Shown here piece by piece: positions 43,946 through 53,400 of a DNA stretch of 53,694 nucleotides (position 1 is its first letter; each line of letters begins with the position of its first letter). Position numbers and translations under genes: made by a program. Below the pieces are notes generated by a model, which did no database searches, was not told where the DNA came from, and saw only the letters and a list, made by a program, of their open reading frames with translations. The stretch is from assembly GCF_002272875.1 (NCBI RefSeq), contig NZ_MLAN01000011.1, forward strand, positions 1 through 53,694, read 5' to 3'. The DNA comes from Helicobacter sp. 11S02629-2 (GTDB lineage Bacteria > Campylobacterota > Campylobacteria > Campylobacterales > Helicobacteraceae).

Positions 43946-45010
43946 ATGGATATAAGTAAAACACCACAAAGTGAGGCTAGCAAGATAGACAAAGACCCGC
44001 TTATAAAAGCAGCCATGGAGCCAGTTAAGACAAAAAAAGGGCTTTTTAGCTTTTTGCCAGCAAGTCTTTTTGGCAGTATCATGGGGCTTGGTGCTATAGC
44101 TATAGCTTGGCATTTAGCAAGTAGTGAGTTCCCAGTCATCCCAAGCATGATAGGCAAGGTCATAGGAGCTATAGCAACTATTTGCTTAGTTATTATGATA
44201 GTTTGTTACTTCTTAAAGATAGTTACTAGTTTTCAAAGCTTTAAAGCAGAGTGGATGAACCCTGTCACTAAGCCGTTTTTTGGGACATTTTTTGTTTCAT
44301 TTTTGATTATGTCTATGGTTATGTACCACTATAATCACGTGCTTGCCCTTGTAGTTTGGATCATAGGCGCTGTTGGTCATACGCTTTTTGCTATGTATAC
44401 GATGAACTACTGGCTTACAAAAAAGCAAGAGATAGAGCACATAACTCCAGCTTGGATTATCCCTATAGTTGGGCTTTTGGATATACCTCTTGGCTTTAGG
44501 CAGTTTGGAGATCTTTTTGATACTAGTATATGGGGACATGATCTAAGTTTGTTTGCCTTTGGCGTTGGTATGTTTTATGGAATCCCAGTTATAGTTTTTA
44601 TTATGAACCGCCTTATAACTCATAGTGACTTAGCTTCTAAGATACTTCCTACTCGTATGATACTAATAGCCCCTTTTGCAGTAGCAGTAAGTAGCTATAT
44701 AGAGATAACCTTACATATAGATCTTTTTGCAGATGTGCTTTATGCTATAGCTATATTTACATTTATCGTGCTTTTACCTCAGATTATCTCTCATCTAAAT
44801 ATCTGCCCTTTTAGATTCTCATGGTGGGCTATATCTTTCCCATTAGCAGCCCTAGCTATAGCTGCTTTTAAGATCTCAGCCCACTATCCAGATAGAGTGG
44901 AGTTAAAAGTCTTAGCCTTACTTTTCTTGATAGTTTTTAGTATAGCTATCATTTATATAGCTATTCGTACTTTAAGAGGTATATTTAATGGCAACTTAGC
45001 TGAGCTTTAA
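43946..45010 (+). CDS. SLAC1/TDT-family transporter
   Basis: Integral membrane protein of 354 residues with about ten helices (from about 37 to 345), and a short hydrophilic N-terminus (MDISKTPQSEASKIDKDP). FGSIMGLGAIAIAWHLA and HTLFAMYTMNYWL fit the SLAC1/TehA/Mae1 tellurite-resistance and dicarboxylate transporter family, which are mainly anion channels or malate carriers. Its position after fumarate reductase suggests a C4-dicarboxylate or small anion role, but no substrate is proven. ATG has AAAAGG 10 bases upstream. Confidence 0.8.
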   Translation: MDISKTPQSEASKIDKDPLIKAAMEPVKTKKGLFSFLPASLFGSIMGLGAIAIAWHLASSEFPVIPSMIGKVIGAIATICLVIMIVCYFLKIVTSFQSFKAEWMNPVTKPFFGTFFVSFLIMSMVMYHYNHVLALVVWIIGAVGHTLFAMYTMNYWLTKKQEIEHITPAWIIPIVGLLDIPLGFRQFGDLFDTSIWGHDLSLFAFGVGMFYGIPVIVFIMNRLITHSDLASKILPTRMILIAPFAVAVSSYIEITLHIDLFADVLYAIAIFTFIVLLPQIISHLNICPFRFSWWAISFPLAALAIAAFKISAHYPDRVELKVLALLFLIVFSIAIIYIAIRTLRGIFNGNLAEL

Positions 45011-45036
45011 AAACTAAGGTATCTTTAAGTTACACA

Positions 45037-45069
45037 AAGGCTTTATCTCTTTTGTGGTTTTAAAGCCTT
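45037..45069 (+). terminator. Hairpin after SLAC1-type gene
   Basis: AAGGCTTTA (45037-45045) and TAAAGCCTT (45061-45069) form a 9-base stem with a 15-base loop shortly after the stop at 45010. It is likely a terminator, though no T-run follows. Confidence 0.5.
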
Positions 45070-45192
45070 GCGACTTATCTTAATCTTGACGTGGCGGCAC
45101 AAGAGATTTTTAAAAATCGTCACTATTTAAAAGAATGCTATAGAATAACGCATCAAAGAAATTTGATAAGTTATAAATTAAAGGACTTCATG

Positions 45193-45723
45193 ATGGAAAG
45201 ACAAGCAAACTCTTGTACAACACTTTCACCAATAGATAAAGCAAAACTAGAAGCCTTAGCAAAAGAAGGCAAAGCACACCCAGATGTTATAAAAACTTTA
45301 AAATGTAAAACTGTGGCTAAAGGTAAATTTAGACATGAAAACTATATAAGAAACCTAGCACCTTACATCGTTGATGAGCCACCTACGCTTTTAGGTGAAG
45401 ACACTGCACCAAACCCAAGTGAAGCCTTACTAGCAGCACTTGGAAGTTGTATAGCAGTTGGAATCCACGCTAATGCGGTTAATGAAGGTATAGAGATCTA
45501 CTCTTTAGAGTTAGAGCTAGAAGGCGACTTAAACATAACTGCAGTTTGGGGCACAGGAGATCTAAGCGAGACTAAACCTCTAGGTTTTACAGATGTAAGG
45601 ATAAAAGTTAATCTTGATAGCAACGCTAGCAAAGAAAAACAAGATGCACTTATAGCCCACGCTGTAAAATGGTCACCAGTGGCAAATACTCTAATGAGAA
45701 AAGTTAACGTAGTTGCAAAATAA
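45193..45723 (+). CDS. OsmC-family protein
   Basis: 176 residues, probably cytosolic. The OsmC fold with AAPNPSEALLAALGSC-type strip (TAPNPSEALLAALGSCIAVG, redox Cys) and a SPVANTLMRKVNV ending; a second conserved Cys of the peroxidase (Ohr) type is not visible, so it is nearer to the YhfA-like branch than to organic hydroperoxide reductases. ATG 45193 has AAGGA 7 bases before it; the open frame extends to 45091, but that part has no ribosome site and looks like leader. Neighbour of an ACAD-like gene; see findings. Confidence 0.85.
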   Translation: MERQANSCTTLSPIDKAKLEALAKEGKAHPDVIKTLKCKTVAKGKFRHENYIRNLAPYIVDEPPTLLGEDTAPNPSEALLAALGSCIAVGIHANAVNEGIEIYSLELELEGDLNITAVWGTGDLSETKPLGFTDVRIKVNLDSNASKEKQDALIAHAVKWSPVANTLMRKVNVVAK

Positions 45724-45730
45724 AGCCTTA

Positions 45731-45754
45731 TACGTGGAGTTAAGCTTCCACGTA
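45731..45754 (+). terminator. Hairpin between osmC-type and ACAD-like genes
   Basis: TACGTGGA (45731-45738) and TCCACGTA (45747-45754) form a perfect 8-base stem with an 8-base loop. It lies 33 bases before the next start, so it may attenuate or stabilise RNA rather than end the transcript. Confidence 0.5.
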
Positions 45755-45787
45755 GCCTTTATATCTTAAACCTTAAAGGAAGTACAA

Positions 45788-46897
45788 ATGCTACACACCA
45801 TTTTAGAAAAAGAGCTAACACCAAAAGTAGAAACTATAGACAGACATGGATTCTATCCAGAATCTATACTTAGAAATATGGGCAAAGTTGGAGTTTATAG
45901 ACTAAATGACATAGAAGAAAATGGACTTAATAAAAATATAGAAGATATGAGCTTTGTCTCTAAGGTGTGTATGACAACTGGCTTTTGTGTATGGTGTCAA
46001 GATGTACTAGGCTGGTATCTTTATAATACTCAAAATATGAGCCTTAAAAACAAACTTCTCCCCCTAATAGAAAACGGCTTAGTGCTTGGTGGCACGGGGC
46101 TTTCTAACCCTATGAAAAGCTATGCCAAGATAGAAAACAACCACTTAAGTGCTAAAAGAGTAAGTGGAGGCTACGTGCTAAATGGCACTCTTCCTTGGGT
46201 CTCAAACCTGCAGTATGGTCACTACTTAGGCGTCATCTTTAATGTAAGAGATAAAAACCATAACGTGATGGGTGTAGTTTACTGCGACCCTTCAACTATG
46301 AAGTTAAAAGAAAACATCCACTATAGTGCATTAGAAGGCAGTGCTACTGCAAGCGTTATTCTAAAAGACTACTTTATGAGTGATGATGATGTGTTAGCAG
46401 ACCCTGCAGAGCCTTACTTAGTAAATATCACTCCGGGCTTTATCCTCCTTCAAGCGGGCATGGCTATGGGTGTCTTACTAAGCTCTCTTGATGTTATAAA
46501 AGCTTCTAATCAAACCCATCATCATATAAATAAGTACTTGCCCTTGCAAGAAAGTGAGCTAGAAGCAAGGACTGCCTCCTTAGCAGAGACTGTTTATAGA
46601 CTAGCTAAGAATCCTTATGATGTTTTTAACCCTTTTTACTTAAGAGAAGTTTTAAGAGCTAGGCTAGAGGCATCTTACTTAGTCTTAGAAGCTACTCAAA
46701 GTGCTTGCTTGCACGCTGGAACGCAAGGCTATCTATATAGTGCTAAAGCCCAAAGAAACTTAAGGGAAGGCTACTTTGTGGCTATAGTCACACCTTCTAT
46801 TAAACATCTTATAAAAGAGCTAGAAGATATAGAAAATGGCGTAGGCGTCATGTCAAATTGGAAACAAGTAAAAGACATAGGCTACTATGAGATATAG
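45788..46897 (+). CDS. Acyl-CoA dehydrogenase-like flavoprotein
   Basis: 369 residues with the ACAD fold: N-terminal helices, the flavin-binding middle (ENGLVLGGTGLSNPMKSYAK, GGYVLNGTLPWVSN), and the C-terminal four-helix part with ACLHAGTQGYLYSAKAQRNLREGYF, where ACADs have Q-x-H-G-G-x-G-Y and R-x-x-R-D. The residue position of the usual catalytic glutamate (I-Y-E-G-T) reads IVTPS, so beta-oxidation chemistry is doubtful; flavin-dependent oxidases or monooxygenases of the DszC/SfnB group look similar. ATG with AAAGGA upstream. Possibly coupled to the OsmC gene. Confidence 0.78.
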   Translation: MLHTILEKELTPKVETIDRHGFYPESILRNMGKVGVYRLNDIEENGLNKNIEDMSFVSKVCMTTGFCVWCQDVLGWYLYNTQNMSLKNKLLPLIENGLVLGGTGLSNPMKSYAKIENNHLSAKRVSGGYVLNGTLPWVSNLQYGHYLGVIFNVRDKNHNVMGVVYCDPSTMKLKENIHYSALEGSATASVILKDYFMSDDDVLADPAEPYLVNITPGFILLQAGMAMGVLLSSLDVIKASNQTHHHINKYLPLQESELEARTASLAETVYRLAKNPYDVFNPFYLREVLRARLEASYLVLEATQSACLHAGTQGYLYSAKAQRNLREGYFVAIVTPSIKHLIKELEDIENGVGVMSNWKQVKDIGYYEI

Positions 46898-46903
46898 CGT
46901 TTT

Positions 46904-48196
46904 ATGGGTGATTTAAGTAGGCAAGACAAGCCAAAAGTCTTTTTTAAGACCTTTGGCTGCAGGAGTAATATCTATGATACTCAAGTGATGATGAGTAGTT
47001 TAAAAAACTATGAGATAACCTTAGATGAAGATAAAGCAGACATCATCATCTTAAACTCTTGTACTGTTACTAACAGGGCTGATAAAGAGTGCAAAAGCTA
47101 TGCAAGGACTAAAAACGAGCAGGGTAAAAAAGTACTTTTTACAGGCTGTGGAGTTAAGATGCAAGGAGAAAGCCTTTATAAAGAAAGTCTTGCTTTTTCA
47201 GTCTTTTCTCACTCCCATAAAGAAGATATAGATTCCATCCTTTCAAAAGATAGAATCTTTTTAAGCAAAGATAGTAAAAAGCTAGATACTACCCTTTTGC
47301 CCGCCATGATAGGCAAGGTAAAAGGCTTTGTTAAGATTCAAGAAGGCTGTAACTTTAAATGCAGCTACTGCATCATCCCCTATGTTCGTGGCACAGCTAG
47401 AAGCTTTAAGCATGACTTTATACTAGAACAAGCTAGTCTTTTGGCTAAAAGTGGAGTTAAAGAGCTAGTACTAACAGGGACTAATATAGGAAGCTACGGA
47501 CTTGATACAGGCACTCACATAGCTACTCTTATAAAAGACCTAGCAAGCATAGAAGGCATAAGGCGTATAAGACTAGGAAGCTTAGAGCCTTCGCAAATTG
47601 ATTCTAAGTTTATAGACGTTTTATCTAACCCAAAGCTAGAAAGACACCTTCATATAGCCTTGCAGCACACAAGTGAAAAGATGCTACACATCATGAATCG
47701 TAAAAATACAGTACAGCATGATTTAGAGCTTTTCTTAGAGTTAGAAAGGCTTGGCTTTTTCTTAGGAACAGACTACATAGTAGGGCATGTTGGAGAGAGT
47801 AAAGAGATATTTAATAAAGCCCTTACTAACCTAGAAAAACTCCCTTTAACGCACATCCACCCTTTTATCTACTCACCAAAAACTGGCACCAAGTCAGCCA
47901 CTAACCTAGCCATGCTAGAAAATGTACCAAAAGTAGAATCCAAAAAAAGACTTCACCTTATCCAAGATTTAGTTAAAGAAAAGAACTATCAAAAACGCCT
48001 AGCCTTAAAAAAACAAGGCATTCCTTTAAATGTCCTTATAGAAAGCGTAAAAGATAAGACTAAAGAAGCTACAGGCTTTGATGAGTACTTTAACAAAGTG
48101 ACTTTAGATTCTACAAACTTAAGTTTAAAAGGTAACTTTATAACAGTCACAGACTACGAAGTAAAAAGCGAAGGTAACCTAGCCTTATCATGCTAG
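46904..48196 (+). CDS. mtaB: tRNA t6A37 methylthiotransferase MtaB-like
   Basis: Radical-SAM enzyme that adds a methylthio group to t6A37 of tRNA, 430 residues. N-terminal UPF0004 domain with cysteines in TFGCRSN, LNSCTVT and FTGCGVK for one [4Fe-4S] cluster, the radical SAM motif CNFKCSYC (about 150), PYVRGTARS, and LGSLEPSQID, then a TRAM-like C-terminal part. MiaB and RimO are the alternatives; the GCRSN and the PYVRG strip fit MtaB. ATG at 46904 has no strong ribosome site. Overlaps ruvX by 7 bases. H. pylori HP0285 is similar. Confidence 0.88.
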   Translation: MGDLSRQDKPKVFFKTFGCRSNIYDTQVMMSSLKNYEITLDEDKADIIILNSCTVTNRADKECKSYARTKNEQGKKVLFTGCGVKMQGESLYKESLAFSVFSHSHKEDIDSILSKDRIFLSKDSKKLDTTLLPAMIGKVKGFVKIQEGCNFKCSYCIIPYVRGTARSFKHDFILEQASLLAKSGVKELVLTGTNIGSYGLDTGTHIATLIKDLASIEGIRRIRLGSLEPSQIDSKFIDVLSNPKLERHLHIALQHTSEKMLHIMNRKNTVQHDLELFLELERLGFFLGTDYIVGHVGESKEIFNKALTNLEKLPLTHIHPFIYSPKTGTKSATNLAMLENVPKVESKKRLHLIQDLVKEKNYQKRLALKKQGIPLNVLIESVKDKTKEATGFDEYFNKVTLDSTNLSLKGNFITVTDYEVKSEGNLALSC

Positions 48197-48579
48197 CACT
48201 AGATGTAGGCTTAAAAAGGATAGGCGTAGCTATATATATAGAAGGTATCATTTTACCTTTAGCACCAGTCATAAGACGTAATAGAACCCAAGCTGCAAGC
48301 GAGATAAAAGCGCTTATAGAAGAGAAAAAGCCAGAATTTTTAGTCATAGGACTGCCTAGTGATGAAGGTATGCAAAGAGGTATAAGACACTTTGTAAACT
48401 TGCTAGAGTTTAAAGGTAAAGTGCACTTTATAAATGAAGACTTAAGCTCAAAAGAAGCTTGTGAGCTACTGCTTGATAGGGCACACAAAGAGCGAAGCAA
48501 CGCTAGAAAAGATGGCAAACTTGATAGCCTAGCTGCTAGCTTAATCTTACAAAGGTTTATAGATACTAATGCCAGATAA
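48190..48579 (+). CDS. ruvX: Putative pre-16S rRNA nuclease RuvX/YqgF
   Basis: RNase H-like fold, 129 residues: LALDVGLKRIGVAIY with the first catalytic Asp, GLPSDEGMQRG, FINEDLSSKEA (second acidic site) and KDGKLDSLAASLIL. Involved in 16S rRNA 5' maturation. Its start lies inside mtaB (7 bases), and the following rsmH start overlaps its end by 11 bases, so three RNA-modification genes are tightly coupled. Confidence 0.92.
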   Translation: MLALDVGLKRIGVAIYIEGIILPLAPVIRRNRTQAASEIKALIEEKKPEFLVIGLPSDEGMQRGIRHFVNLLEFKGKVHFINEDLSSKEACELLLDRAHKERSNARKDGKLDSLAASLILQRFIDTNAR

Positions 48580-49495
48580 TATAAATAATAACATACACAT
48601 ACCAGTTTTACTAGATGAGGTCTTAGAGACTTTTAAGCCCTTAAATGAAGGCTTACTGATAGACTGCACACTTGGCTTTGGAGGGATGAGTAAAGCCCTT
48701 TTAAAAGACCACCCAAAACTAGAAATCATAGGTATAGATAGAGATGAAGACGCCCTTAGCTACAACCAAGATATAGAGCGTCTTACAACGATTAAAGGTA
48801 ACTTTAAAGAAGTGCTACCAGAGCTTATAAAAGAGCATGGCAGCAAGATAAAAGGTGTCCTAGCAGATATAGGAGTTAGTTCTTATCAGCTAGATAATAT
48901 AGAGCGTGGTTTTAGCTTTAAAGGTGGGGTGCTTGATATGCGTATGGATAAAAGCCAAGATCTAACTGCAAGCTATGTTTTAAATCACTACTCAAAGCTA
49001 GAGCTAGAAGCCATCTTTCGCGATTTTGGTGAGATAAGGGAGTATAAAAAGCTAGTATCTTTTATACTTGAAGCTAGGGAGAAAAAGGCACAAGCTAGGA
49101 TGCTACTAGATGGCTATGACCTACAAGAGATATGTCTTAAAGTCAGTCCAAAAAGTAAGATTAACGCTAGTACTTTAGCTTATCAAGCCCTGCGTATAGA
49201 AGTAAACTCTGAGCTTGATAATCTCACAACGCTTTTAGAATCTGCTAAGGAGCTAAAAGATTCCATCCTTGCTATCATCTCTTTCCACTCTCTTGAAGAC
49301 CGCCTAGTAAAGCAAGCGTTTTCTGACTTTGCTAAGTCTTGTATCTGTGATAGTAACGTGATGAAGTGTGTGTGTGGAGGGGATCACTCTTTAGGCAAGG
49401 TATTAACTAAAAAGCCTCTAACTGCAAGTGCTGCTGAACTAAAGCGTAATAAGCGTTCAAGGAGTGCTAAGCTTAGGGCTTTTAAGTTTGACTAG
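48569..49495 (+). CDS. rsmH: 16S rRNA m4C1402 methyltransferase RsmH
   Basis: N4-methylation of C1402 in 16S rRNA, 308 residues. It starts NIHIPVLLDEVLETF, then SAM site IDCTLGFGGMSKALL, IGIDRDEDAL, LADIGVSSYQLD, DMRMD, and IISFHSLEDRLVKQAF near the C-terminus. Often found in the division/wall cluster with ftsL and ftsI; here it follows ruvX instead. Convergent with the TSUP gene. Confidence 0.96.
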   Translation: MPDNINNNIHIPVLLDEVLETFKPLNEGLLIDCTLGFGGMSKALLKDHPKLEIIGIDRDEDALSYNQDIERLTTIKGNFKEVLPELIKEHGSKIKGVLADIGVSSYQLDNIERGFSFKGGVLDMRMDKSQDLTASYVLNHYSKLELEAIFRDFGEIREYKKLVSFILEAREKKAQARMLLDGYDLQEICLKVSPKSKINASTLAYQALRIEVNSELDNLTTLLESAKELKDSILAIISFHSLEDRLVKQAFSDFAKSCICDSNVMKCVCGGDHSLGKVLTKKPLTASAAELKRNKRSRSAKLRAFKFD

Positions 49496-49553
49496 TCGTT
49501 AAGATAAGATGCATTATATAGATAGTTATCTGATAAACATAAACCTAGCTATA

Positions 49554-50312
49554 TTAAAACCCTTTTACATACTTATATATTAAAGATATAAAGATAGCAA
49601 AAAACACTACTAGCATAAAGATCTTCACTATCTTTTGCCCTTTTTTTATAACTAGGCTAGAGCCTACATAGCCTCCTATCATATTAGCTATGATTAAAGG
49701 CACTATGATGCTATACATTATCTTTCCAGCGATTATAAAAGTTACTAGGCTTCCTATATTAGAAGAGAGATTTATAGCCTTTGCTAGGGCGGAGGCGTGT
49801 ACTAAGTTAAGTCCTATAACCACAGAAAAGCCAAGTATTAAAAAGCTTCCAGTTCCCGGCCCAAAAAATCCATCATAGAATCCAACCACCAAAGCTATAA
49901 GCGGAGTAAAGATATATATGTCTTTTCTGGTCATCACTGTTTTATCTGAGTTCTTTTTGGGTATTAAAGTTAAGATTAAAGCTATGGGTAAGATTATAAA
50001 AAAGACTTTATATATGACATGAGTATCAAGCAAAAGCACAGTTTTAGAGCCGAAAAATGCCCCCACTATCCCAGCTATAGAGCCAGTGATAGCTGCTTTA
50101 TAGTTTAAAAGTCTATGGCGTATAAAGTTTATAAGTGCTACTAGCGTGCCAAGGGTGACTATGGACTTATTAGTCCCTAGTGCTATCTCTGGTCTTATGC
50201 CAGCAAGCAGTAAAGAAGGCATAGTCAAAAGCCCCCCACCTCCAGCTATGCTATCTATAAATCCAGCTAGAAAAAAGATAACTACTAGTATAACTACTAT
50301 CCATATGTCCAT
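49554..50312 (-). CDS. TSUP-family permease (TauE/SafE-like)
   Basis: Membrane protein of 252 residues with about eight helices, beginning WIVVILVVIFFLAGFIDSIAGGGGLLTMPSL, and a mirrored motif GFYDGFFGPGTGSFLIL in the second half: the twin GxxDxxxGxGGG pattern of the TSUP family. These export sulphite or organosulphonates or take up related anions. No sulphur gene is adjacent, so the substrate is unknown. GGAG precedes the ATG. The stop lies 58 bases from rsmH. Confidence 0.9.
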   Translation of the reverse strand: MDIWIVVILVVIFFLAGFIDSIAGGGGLLTMPSLLLAGIRPEIALGTNKSIVTLGTLVALINFIRHRLLNYKAAITGSIAGIVGAFFGSKTVLLLDTHVIYKVFFIILPIALILTLIPKKNSDKTVMTRKDIYIFTPLIALVVGFYDGFFGPGTGSFLILGFSVVIGLNLVHASALAKAINLSSNIGSLVTFIIAGKIMYSIIVPLIIANMIGGYVGSSLVIKKGQKIVKIFMLVVFFAIFISLIYKYVKGF

Positions 50313-50351
50313 CTTTTCTCCTTTGTGTAAACCCTAGTATGAAGAATAGTT

Positions 50352-50391
50352 GATAATCTTTATCTACTAGTTCACGTTCATCCTATATAAT
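50352..50391 (+). promoter_or_regulatory. Promoter region of autotransporter gene
   Basis: TATAAT at 50386-50391 is the best -10 box, 66 bases before the ATG. Upstream stands the palindrome GATAATCTTTATC (50352-50364), which resembles half of a Fur-type operator. Both are motif-level calls. Confidence 0.4.
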
Positions 50392-50456
50392 CTTTCATAA
50401 TATTTCCGTAGACATTAATATAGCATTAACAAATCAAAAATGTGAGAGAATTGTAG

Positions 50457-53400
50457 ATGTTAGAAAGATTCCATATAGGTCATAAAAGGGTTAAGCAGCT
50501 TTTAGCCCTTTCTTTTGTGTTAAGTGCTGTCTTAGGACAGGCTTATGCAGATGGGACACCTCAGAATGCTGGGGGTAAGTTTAATGGAAGTACTGGTTTT
50601 ACTAGGGCTAGGTCTGTTAATGGGAACTATTTATATCAAACTAGTCAGGCAAATCTAACAGTTAATGGCTTTATTTCTTCAAGCATTTACTATCTAAAAG
50701 ATATCAACTACTCCATGAACTCAGACCTTAATAAGACTAATATGCTAACTGTAAATCTAGCTGGCTCTAGCCTTATCCTTGGTGCTGATTCTGCTACTAA
50801 TGGAAATACTGGCAACGTTTTATTGGGAGCTTTTAGTGGAAGTACTACAAAGTATAACACTGGGGTAGCTTTTAGCGGTGCTAAAGATTTTTATATAAGG
50901 GGTAATGCATATTTTGGGGGAAACTATGCTCAGCATGGCGCGAGTGTGTACGGCGGTGGTGGAGCACAAGTAAGTATTAATGCTACTGGTACAGTTCATC
51001 AAGATGGTACTTTAAGTCTTATACAATGCACTACATCTGGCTGCCAGACTAACCCTACAAGTTTAACCATAACTGGGGCTTCAGCTTTTAAATCAACTGG
51101 TACTATAAACACTTCCGGTAGATCAAAGATAGATGCTTCAAGTAGTGATGTAACATTAAATATTTTAAATGCCCTAGATTCTGTAACTGTTAATGGGAAA
51201 AGTATAACTATAAATACTTTAAATTATAGTGATATAGGCCATGCAGGCGCTAGTGCACACGTAATACTAAGTGCAACTAGTGGCGATGTAAAGATTAACA
51301 ACAACCTAACTATAGGCAACAACGACAGCCTTAAAGTAAGTGCTACTAATCTCACTACTAAAGATATCTCTATAGGTAGAGGTTTACAAGGATCAAGCAT
51401 AGATCTAAGTGGTATTAGTGATACTACTAAGCTTGGGAATCTAACTCTTGGTAATGCAGGTGGAGATTCTAGTACTATGACTTTTATCGCTGGGGGCAAA
51501 AGCTTTGAAGCAGGTAATATCACTTCTTTAAACTCACCTACTTCTCAAACTGTAATAGACCTAAGTAAAGTAACTGATAGTGTAAAAGCTGGCGTTATAA
51601 ATCTAGGCGGGAAAAATACACTAACAGTAGGCTCTAAAAACTTTAGTGCTACTAGCCTAGAAGCAGGCTCTGGCTCAAAGCTAGACTTTAGCAAAGTAAG
51701 TGAAAGTTTTAGCCTCACTAATCTCACTCTTGGTCTAAACTCTAGCCTTGATCTCTCCCAAGTCACAGGTGATACTAAGATAAAGAATCTTTCTTTTAGT
51801 CCAGCTATAGCGGGTACTACTGGAAGCACTTCAGTCCTAAAAGCACCTAAAAGTAATATCACTGTAGATAATATATCATTAAGCAACACAGCCTTTGGCT
51901 CAAGAGATAGCATAGAGGGCAAAGATATCAAAGTAGGCTCTATAAACTATAAAGTAGCAGGCGTTGCAGGAAGCGAGTTAGAGTTAGCCCTAAAAGGAAG
52001 TGGGGCTATCAGTATAGATAAGCCAGTTAATCTAGTTAGTTGGAATAAACTTTCAGCCACTGGGGTTAATCTAACCACAAGTGATATAAGTACGCAGATA
52101 GTCTCACAGTTAGACTTTAGTGGTATAAGCGGAAAAGTCAAGATGGGAAGTATTTTGCTAGGGTCAAGTAGTACATTAGTAGTAGGAGGAGAAAACAGCA
52201 AGGTTACTGACTTTACCTCAGGTGATATCTCAAGTCGCACTGCTGCTTTAGGCAATGTAGTAGATCTAAGCCATGTAACTGATAATACAATAGTTGGCAA
52301 TGTAGCACTAGGAGATTCTGCGACATTTAAAGTAGGCTCTAAAAACTTTAGTGCTACTAGCCTTAGTGCAGGACTAAACTCTACTTTAGATCTAAGTAAA
52401 GTAAGTGAAAATCTAGCTATAACTAATGTCGCTTTAGGTCTAAACTCAAAGCTAGACTTTAGTGGTGTACAAGGCACTACTCATATAACTAATCTTAACC
52501 TTAACCCAAGCATAGTTAATCTAACACTTGGAAGCACTACTACTATAGATGCTAAAAATAGCGATGTAACTATCAACAACATAAAAGCATCTAATACCAC
52601 AGCAGGTGCTAAGACCAATATACTTGGTAAAAATATCACAGTAGATACTATAGACTACGCAGGCACTAGGGATGCTAATAGTAATGCCATTATAAAAGAT
52701 GGCGCAGCTGGTAGTGTGCTAAGTGTAAACTTACAAGGCAGTGAGGATGTAAAAGTCACAAAAAACATAGCACTTCATGGCTATAACGAATTAAAAGCAA
52801 GCGGAAAGACACTAGAGACTAAGGACATAACTACAGGTGGTAACTCCTTTTTAAGCTTTGGTGATGTTAGTGATAGTATAAAGCTTGGGAATCTTAACCT
52901 TGGTGACTTTAACACTCTTACTATAGGCTCAAAAAATCTTGCTTCTGGAACTATATCAGTGGGTAATGGCACTACTTTAAACCTCCAGCACCTAACTGAT
53001 AGCTCACAAGTTGGTGTTTTAAATTTTAGGGGTGGAGGCACTATAAACGCCCCCGGCATAGATGTAAATCTAACTAGTGTCAACCTAAGCAACCTTCAAA
53101 AACTAACAGTGCATGCTAAAAACTTCTATGCTGATAGGGTAAATGCTGCAGGGCTTGATAGTGCTGGGGCTTTAGTATCAAACTCAACTTTAGACCTAAG
53201 CTCTGTTGCTGGTAAGTCGACTATAAAGACTATGGGTTTAAAAACTGCTAGCGTTTATGGCTCCAACTTTGATATAGGTAGCCTTGTCGTCCAAAGGAAT
53301 AATAATACTTGTATAAATGGCAACTGTAATAACAACACAGTCTTTTACTCTAAGCTAGATGAGGTAAATATAGGCAATCTTTACTTATACCAAGGGGTTA

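Noticed and set aside
43915-44163. Minus-strand frames opposite the SLAC1-type gene start
   Set aside because: They are shadows of the transporter coding strand without ribosome sites.
45091-45192. Extended N-terminus of the OsmC protein from a GTG at 45091
   Set aside because: No ribosome site, and the residues do not fit the family. AAGGA stands before the ATG at 45193.
51224-53092. Several minus-strand frames (51224-51523, 51545-51931, 51947-52477, 52781-53092)
   Set aside because: They are antisense to the autotransporter passenger, whose repeated codons keep the opposite strand open. They look alike for that reason.
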